A stretch of DNA of 64,000 bases from the NCBI GenBank assembly GCA_007570785.1, contig ML664161.1, positions 17,010,928-17,074,927 on the forward strand. The letters run 5' to 3'. A program made the position numbers and the translations under genes. This DNA is from Antilocapra americana. Its lineage: Eukaryota; Chordata; Mammalia; Artiodactyla; Antilocapridae. The notes under the pieces were generated by a model that saw only the letters and a list, made by a program, of their open reading frames with translations, did no database searches and was not told the origin of the DNA. Shown piece after piece: positions 58,676 to 64,000 of this stretch (within the stretch, counting starts at the first letter, position 1; each line of letters starts with the position of its first letter).

Positions 58676-58771
58676 TTTTCATTCTTTTTTACGTTAAGTT
58701 TTTCCTTCATACTGTGTAACTCCCAAAAGAACCATATAAAAACAAAAGCTATTATGCTTACTATTTTGTTG

Positions 58772-59138
58772 ATGTTCAGTCACTCAGTCATGTCCAACCC
58801 TTTGCAAACTCCATTGCAAGTCAGCCTTCCCTGTCCTTTATCATCGCCTGGAGCTTGCTCAGACTCATGTCCATTGGATGCCATCCAACCATCTCGTCCT
58901 CTGATATCCCCTTTTCCTGCCTTCAATCTTTCCCAGCATCAGGGTCTTTTCTAATGAGTCGGCTTTTTGCATCAGGTGGCCAAAGTATTGGAGTTTCAGC
59001 TTCAGCATCATTTCTTCCAATGAATATTCAGGGTTGATTTCCTTTAGGATTGACTGGTTTGAGTGCCTTGCTGTCCCAGAGACTCTCAACAGAGTTCCAA
59101 AGAATAACAAGGAAAGATAAGAAAGCCTTCCTAAGATG
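58772..59138 (-). mobile_element. BovB LINE 3' end joined to an inverted internal BovB piece
   Basis: 58772-59090 is antisense BovB 3' end. 59091-59137 is sense BovB from the linker between endonuclease and RT ('agagttccaaagaataacaa', then 'gaaagccttcctaag'). A short duplication, ttactat, at 58758-58764 and 59140-59146 brackets both pieces. Confidence 0.8.
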
Positions 59139-59146
59139 TTTACTAT

Positions 59147-59430
59147 AGTTTTAGGAATACAACATAATTATCTGATATATTATGGACTACAAAACGATTA
59201 CCAATAATAAATTTTAGTTAACATACATAACCACACATAGTTACAAATTGTTTCTTGTGATAAGAACTTTTAAGATCTATTCTCTAGCAACTTTCAAATA
59301 TACAATACAGTATTGTTAACTATAATTAACATGCTGTACATTAATCATTGACTTTTCTAAACAATCTGCTATGTGTTAGTACTTCCACATTGCCCCCCAG
59401 GAACAGACAAATAGTAGAAAAGGAAAAGCA
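59147..59430 (-). mobile_element. L1 3' UTR-like fragment, antisense
   Basis: 'accacacatagttacaaatt' (59230), 'gataagaacttttaagatct' (59259) and 'acatgctgtacattaatca' (59329) follow a common antisense L1 3' UTR course. Boundaries uncertain. Confidence 0.6.
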
Positions 59431-59448
59431 AGGGGCAAATACATGGTT

Positions 59449-59676
59449 GCATGCTCAATCACTTCAGTCATGTCTGACTCGGCAACCCAATGGACTGTTT
59501 GCGACCTTATGGACTTTAGACTGCCAGACCCCTCTGTCTATGGGATCCTCCAGGCAAGAATACTGGAGTGAGTTGCCATTTCCTCCTCCAGGGCATCTTC
59601 TTCACCCAGGGATCAAACCCAGGTCTCAGCATTGTAGGCAGATTATTTACTGTCTGAGCCACCAGGGAAGCCCAGG
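59449..59676 (-). mobile_element. Bov-tA SINE
   Basis: Antisense copy with the duplication tacatggtt at 59440-59448 and 59677-59685. It contains a small internal repeat of the 'atggact' segment near 59490-59517. Confidence 0.92.
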
Positions 59677-59789
59677 TACATGGTTAGACATTTTTAAACA
59701 GTTAAAATCTTTAATGAAAAACAAAAAGTGTATACTGAAATACTATAAAAGATTAAAAAGATTAAGAATATACAATGCAAATTATTATT

Positions 59790-59899
59790 GTCCATGCCAA
59801 ATGGTTTGTGGAATCTTAGTTCCTTGACCAGAGACTGAACCCAAATATTCGACAATGAACGCACAGATCCCTAACCACTGAACAACCAGAGAATTTCCT
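59790..59899 (-). mobile_element. CHR-type SINE fragment, antisense
   Basis: 'aatggtttgtggaatcttag' (59799), 'ttccttgaccagagactgaa' (59819) and 'ccctaaccactgaacaacca' (59870) are the reverse of the CHR head and body. Confidence 0.75.
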
Positions 59900-59928
59900 A
59901 TCATTTAATTTTCACTAAAGCACATCAA

Positions 59929-61676
59929 TTTCAGTTCAGTTCAGTTGATCAGTCATGCCCAACTCTTTGTGACTCCATGGACTGTAGCACACCAGGCTTC
60001 CCTGTCCATCACCAACTCACAGAGCTTGCTCAAATTCATGTCCATCCAGTCAGTGATAAAATCCAACCATCTCATCCTTTGTCATCCCTTTCCCCTCCTA
60101 CCCTCACTCTTTCCCAGCATCAGGGTCTTTTAAAATGAGTCAGTTCTTCGCATTAGGTGGCCAAGTTATTGGAGTTTTAGCTTCACATCTCTTCCAATGA
60201 ACATTCAGGACTGATTTCCTTTAGGATGGACTGGTTTGATCTCCTGCAGTACAAGGGACTCTTAAGAGTCTTTTCTAACACCACAGTTCCAAAGTATCTA
60301 TTCTTCGGCACTCAGCTTTCTTTATACTCCAACTCTCACATCCATTCATGACTACTGGAAAAACCATAGCTTTGACTAGATGGACTTTTGTTGGCAAAGT
60401 AATGTCTCTGCTTTTTAATACACTGTCCAGGTTGGTCATAGCTTTTCTTCCAAGGAGCAGGTATCTTTTAATTTCACGGCTGCAGTCACCATCTGCAGTG
60501 ATTTTGAAACCCCCCAAAAAATAAAGTCTTTCACTGTTTCCACTGTTTCCCCATCTACGTGCCATGAAGTGATAGAACAGATGCCATGATCTTACTTTTT
60601 TGAATGTTGAGTCTAGAACCAGTTTTTTTCACTCCCCTCTTTCACTTTCATAAAGAGGCTCTTTAGTTCTTCTTCACTTTCTGCCATAAGGGTGGTGCCA
60701 TCTGCATATCTGAGGTTATTAATATTTCTCCCAGCAATCTTGATTCCAGCATATGGTTCACCCAGCCTGGCATTTTGCATGATATACACTTCAGAGAAGT
60801 TAAATAAGCAGGGTGACAATACACAGCTTTGACATACTCCTTTTCCTATATGGAACCAAATGTCCACTTCTAACTGTTGCTTCTTAACCCGCATACAGAT
60901 TTCTCAGGAGGCACGTAAGGTGGTCTGGTATTCTAATCTCTTGAAGAAATTTGCACACTTTGTTGTGATCTACAAGTCAAAGGCTTTGAGGTAGTCAATA
61001 AAGCAGATGTAGATATTTTTCTGGAACTCTCTTCTTTTTTGATGATTCAGCAGATGTTGGCAATCTGATATCTTGTTCCCCTGTCTTTCTAAATTCACCT
61101 TGAACATCTGGAAGTTCATGCTTCACATACTATAGAAGCCTAGCTTGGAGAATTTTGAGAATTACTTTTCTACCGTGTGCCATGAGTGCAATTGTGCAGT
61201 AGTTTGAATATTCTTTGTCATTGCCTTTCTTTGAGATTGGAATGAAAATTGACCTTTTTCAGTCCTGTGGCCACTGCTGAGTTTTCCAAGTTTGCTGGCA
61301 TATTGAGTGCAGAATTTTAACAGCATCATCTTTTAGGATTTGAAATAGCTCAGCTGGAACTCCATCACCTCCACTAGCTTTGTTTATCATGATGCTTCCT
61401 AAACCCCACTTGATTGCATACTCCAGTATGTCTGGCTCCAACTGAGTGACCAGACAATCATGGTTATCTGGAGCATGAAGATCTTCTTTGTTTAATTCTT
61501 CTATGTATGCTTGCCACCTCTTGTTAGTATCTCTGCTTCTGTAAGGTCCGTACCATTTCTGTCCTTTATTGTGCCAAACATTACATGAAATATTCCCTTG
61601 GAATCTCTAATTTTCTTGAAGATATCTCTAGTCGGTCCCATTCTATTGTTTCCCTTTATTTCTTTACATTGGCCAT
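59929..61676 (-). mobile_element. BovB LINE, 1.75 kb, 5'-truncated
   Basis: From the 3' terminus at 59929 to the endonuclease-RT linker at 61676, all antisense. An exact 13-bp duplication, taaagcacatcaa, at 59916-59928 and 61677-61689. Minus-strand frames (60894-60613, 60565-60275, 61441-61259, 61698-61501) are separated by breaks. The RT motif reads YADG. Confidence 0.96.
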
Positions 61677-61700
61677 TAAAGCACATCAAAGCGCTCAATA

Positions 61701-61762
61701 ATTAACTGCATTTATAGATGATTATTAACTCCATTTATAGTTATAATTAACTCCATTTACAG
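61701..61762. repeat. Three-unit minisatellite between two BovBs
   Basis: Units attaactgcatttatag (61701-61717), attaactccatttatag (61724-61740) and attaactccatttacag (61746-61762), spaced 23 and 22 bp. Confidence 0.85.
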
Positions 61763-61769
61763 TGTATCA

Positions 61770-63744
61770 AGGTGTCTGAAGAACTCTGGATGGAGGTTCA
61801 TGACACTGTGTAGGAGACAGGGAGCAAGACCATCCCAAAGAAAAAGAAATGCAGAAAAGCAGAAGGGCTGTCTGAGGAGGCCTAATAAATAGCTGTGAAA
61901 GAACAGAAGCAAAAAGCAAAAGAGAAAAGGAAAAATATACTCATTTGATGCAGAGTTCCAAAGAAAAGCAAGGAGAGATAAAAAAGCCTCCCTAAAGATC
62001 AGGGAAAGAAATAGAGGAAAACAATATAATGGAAAAGACTAGAGATCTCTTCAAGAAAATTAGAAAAACCAAGGGAATATTTCATGCCAAGATGGACTCA
62101 ATAAACAACAGAAATATTATGGACCTAACAGAAGCAGAAGATATTAAGAAGAAGTGGCAACAATACACAGAAGAACTGTAAAAAAAGATCTTCATGACCC
62201 AGATAATCACGATGGTGTGATCACACACCTAGAGCCAGACATCCTGGAATGTGAAGTCAAGTGGCCCTTAGAAAGCATCACTCCTCACTAGTGGAGGTGA
62301 TGGAATTCCAGTTGAGCTACTTCAAATCCTGAAAGATGATGCTATGAAAGTGTTACACTCAATATGTCAGCAAGTTTGGAAAACTCAGCAGTGGCCACAG
62401 TAATGGAAAAGGTCAGTTTTCATTCCAATCCAAAGAAAGGCAATGCCATAGAATGCTCAAACTACCACACAATTGTGTTCATTTCACATGCTAGTAAAGT
62501 AATGCTCAAAATTCTCCAAGCCAGGCTTCAGCAATATGTGAACCACGAACTTCCAGATGTTCAAGCTGGTTTTAGAAAAGGCCGAGGAACCAGAGATCAA
62601 ATTGACAACATCCACTGGATTATCAAAAAAGCAAGAGAGCCCCAGAAAAATAACTACTTCTGCTTTATTGACTACACCAAAGCCTTTGACTGTGAGGATC
62701 ACAATAAACTGTGGAAATTCTGAAAGAGATGGGAATACCAGACCATCTGACCTGTCTCTGGAGAAGCCTGTATGCAGGTCAGGAAGCAATAGTTAGAACT
62801 GGACACGGAACAACAGACTGGTTCCAAATAGGAAAAGGAGTATGTCAAGGCTCTATATTGTCACCCTGCTTATGTCACTTATACACAGAGTAATCATGAG
62901 AAACGCTGGACTGGAAGAAGCACAAGCTGGAATCAAGATCACTGGGAGAAATATCAATAACCTCAGATATGCAGATACCACCACCCTTATGGCAGAAAGT
63001 GAAGAAAAACTAAAGAGCCTCTTGATGAAAGTGAAAGAGAAGAGTGAAAAAGTTGGCTTAAAACTCAACATTCAGAAAACTAAGATCATGGCATCTGGTC
63101 CCATCACTTCATGGGAAATAGATGGGGAAACAGTAGAAATAGTGGCAAATTTTATCTTGGGGGCTCCAAATCCACTGAAGATGTTGATTGCAGCCATGAA
63201 ATTGAAAGACACTTACTCCTTGGAAGAAAAGTTATGACCAACCTAGACAGCATATTAAAAAGCAGAGACATTACTTTGCCAACAAAGGTCCATCTAGTCA
63301 AGGCTATGGTTTTTCCAGTAGTCATGTATGGATGTGAGAGTTGGACTATAAAGAAAGCTGAACAGTGAAGAATTGATGCTTTTGAACTGTGGTGTTGGAG
63401 ATGACTCTTGAGAGTCCTTTGGACAGCAAGGAGATCCAACCAGTCCATCCTAAAGGAGATCAGCCCTGGATGTTCATTGGAAGGATTGATGTTGAAGCTG
63501 AAACTCCAATACTTTGGCCACCTGATACGAAGAGCTGATTCATTTGAAAAGACCCTGATGCTGGGAAAGATTGATGGCAGGAGAAGATTGGGACCACAGA
63601 GGATGAGACGGTTGAATGTCATCACCAACTCAATGAACGTGGGTTTGGGTAGACTCTGGCAGTTGATGATGGACAGGAAGGCCTGGCATGCTACAGTACA
63701 TGAGGTCACAAAGAGTCTGACACAACTGAGGGACTGAACTGAAT
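61770..63744 (+). mobile_element. BovB LINE, 2 kb, 5'-truncated
   Basis: From late endonuclease/linker ('gaagaactctggatggaggt') through the RT to the terminus 'gggactgaactgaat' at about 63730-63744. The open piece 62364-62723 (119 codons) carries VQAGFRKGRGTRDQIDNIHWIIKKA and YFCFIDYTKAFD (RT palm). 62842-63237 carries the catalytic block as YADT. Several shifts and stops separate these. Confidence 0.95.
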
Positions 63745-63789
63745 GCATGTATGCACACACACATGTGCACACAAAGAGATATGACAGAA

Positions 63790-64000
63790 TGTTCCCTCTG
63801 AATTAAAACTAACAGATATTCAAATTATCAAAGAAATGTAAATAAAAAACATAATGAAGTACCACTGCACACCAGTCAGACTTACCATCATTAAAAAGTC
63901 TACAAATAAATGCTGGAGAGGATGTGGAAAAAAGGGAACCCTCTTACAAATGTTGGTGGGAATGTAACCATTATGAAAAACAGTACAGAGGCAGCTCAAA
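63790..64000 (+). mobile_element. L1 LINE 3' region, runs off the window
   Basis: 'aataaatgctggagaggatg' (63906) and 'tgttggtgggaatgtaacca' (63951) are the conserved L1 ORF2 C-terminal coding block. It continues beyond the window edge. Confidence 0.8.

Noticed and set aside
1..64000. CRISPR array, bacterial operon, phage or defence system
   Set aside because: All repeats are eukaryotic retroelements or simple repeats. No regularly spaced repeat-spacer units and no prokaryotic genes are present.

Overview
The window is mammalian and almost certainly from a bovid ruminant (cattle, buffalo, sheep or goat type). It carries BovB (RTE) LINEs, tRNA-Glu/BovB hybrid SINEs (Bov-tA), Bov-A2 dimers, the wider cetartiodactyl CHR-type SINE, ruminant-type L1 and a mariner of the Hsmar1/bovine-mariner type. 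It also holds older mammalian repeats: MIR, L2, CR1/L3, MLT1 and L1M. I see no host protein-coding exon, no complete RNA gene and no CpG-rich promoter. Apart from one 279-codon BovB reverse-transcriptase fragment, open frames are short and lie in transposon remains or their antisense shadows. This looks like gene-poor intergenic or deep intronic AT-rich DNA. All family names come from recognising sequence, not from a database search.

Layout. 1-1.26 kb: unique. 1.26-11.4 kb: two L1 3' ends in tandem, a BovB, a 6.3 kb L1 holding a nested BovB and a nested Bov-A2, then another BovB. 11.5-22.2 kb: old L1M, MLT1 and L2 sequence peppered with Bov-tA SINEs; two L2 pieces lie tail-to-tail. 22.2-28.7 kb: short BovB, SINEs, a MIR nested inside a MIR, an inverted (twin-primed) L1, and unique sequence. 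28.7-36 kb: a nearly complete old BovB (endonuclease to 3' end) followed by an internally deleted L1 that carries CHR and Bov-tA insertions. 36-42.3 kb: an ancient antisense CR1/L3-like LINE split by L1 and SINE insertions, an L2, and a nearly full-length dead mariner. 42.3-56.4 kb: SINEs, an MLT1, an antisense L1 split by a young BovB, several MIR and L2 pieces, and unique sequence. 56.5-64 kb: a CHR SINE interrupted by a Bov-tA joined to an inverted tRNA-Phe 5' half, a twin-primed L1, an inverted BovB, and two long BovBs head-to-head.

There is no operon or pathway here. The interactions are between transposons: L1 enzymes mobilised CHR, BovB enzymes are presumed to have mobilised Bov-tA and Bov-A2 (they share its 3' end), and target-site duplications allow many insertions to be ordered. 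The most informative structures are the repeated 5'-inversion (twin-priming) insertions, including one that seems to have used a tRNA half as second template, and the head-to-head BovB pair.
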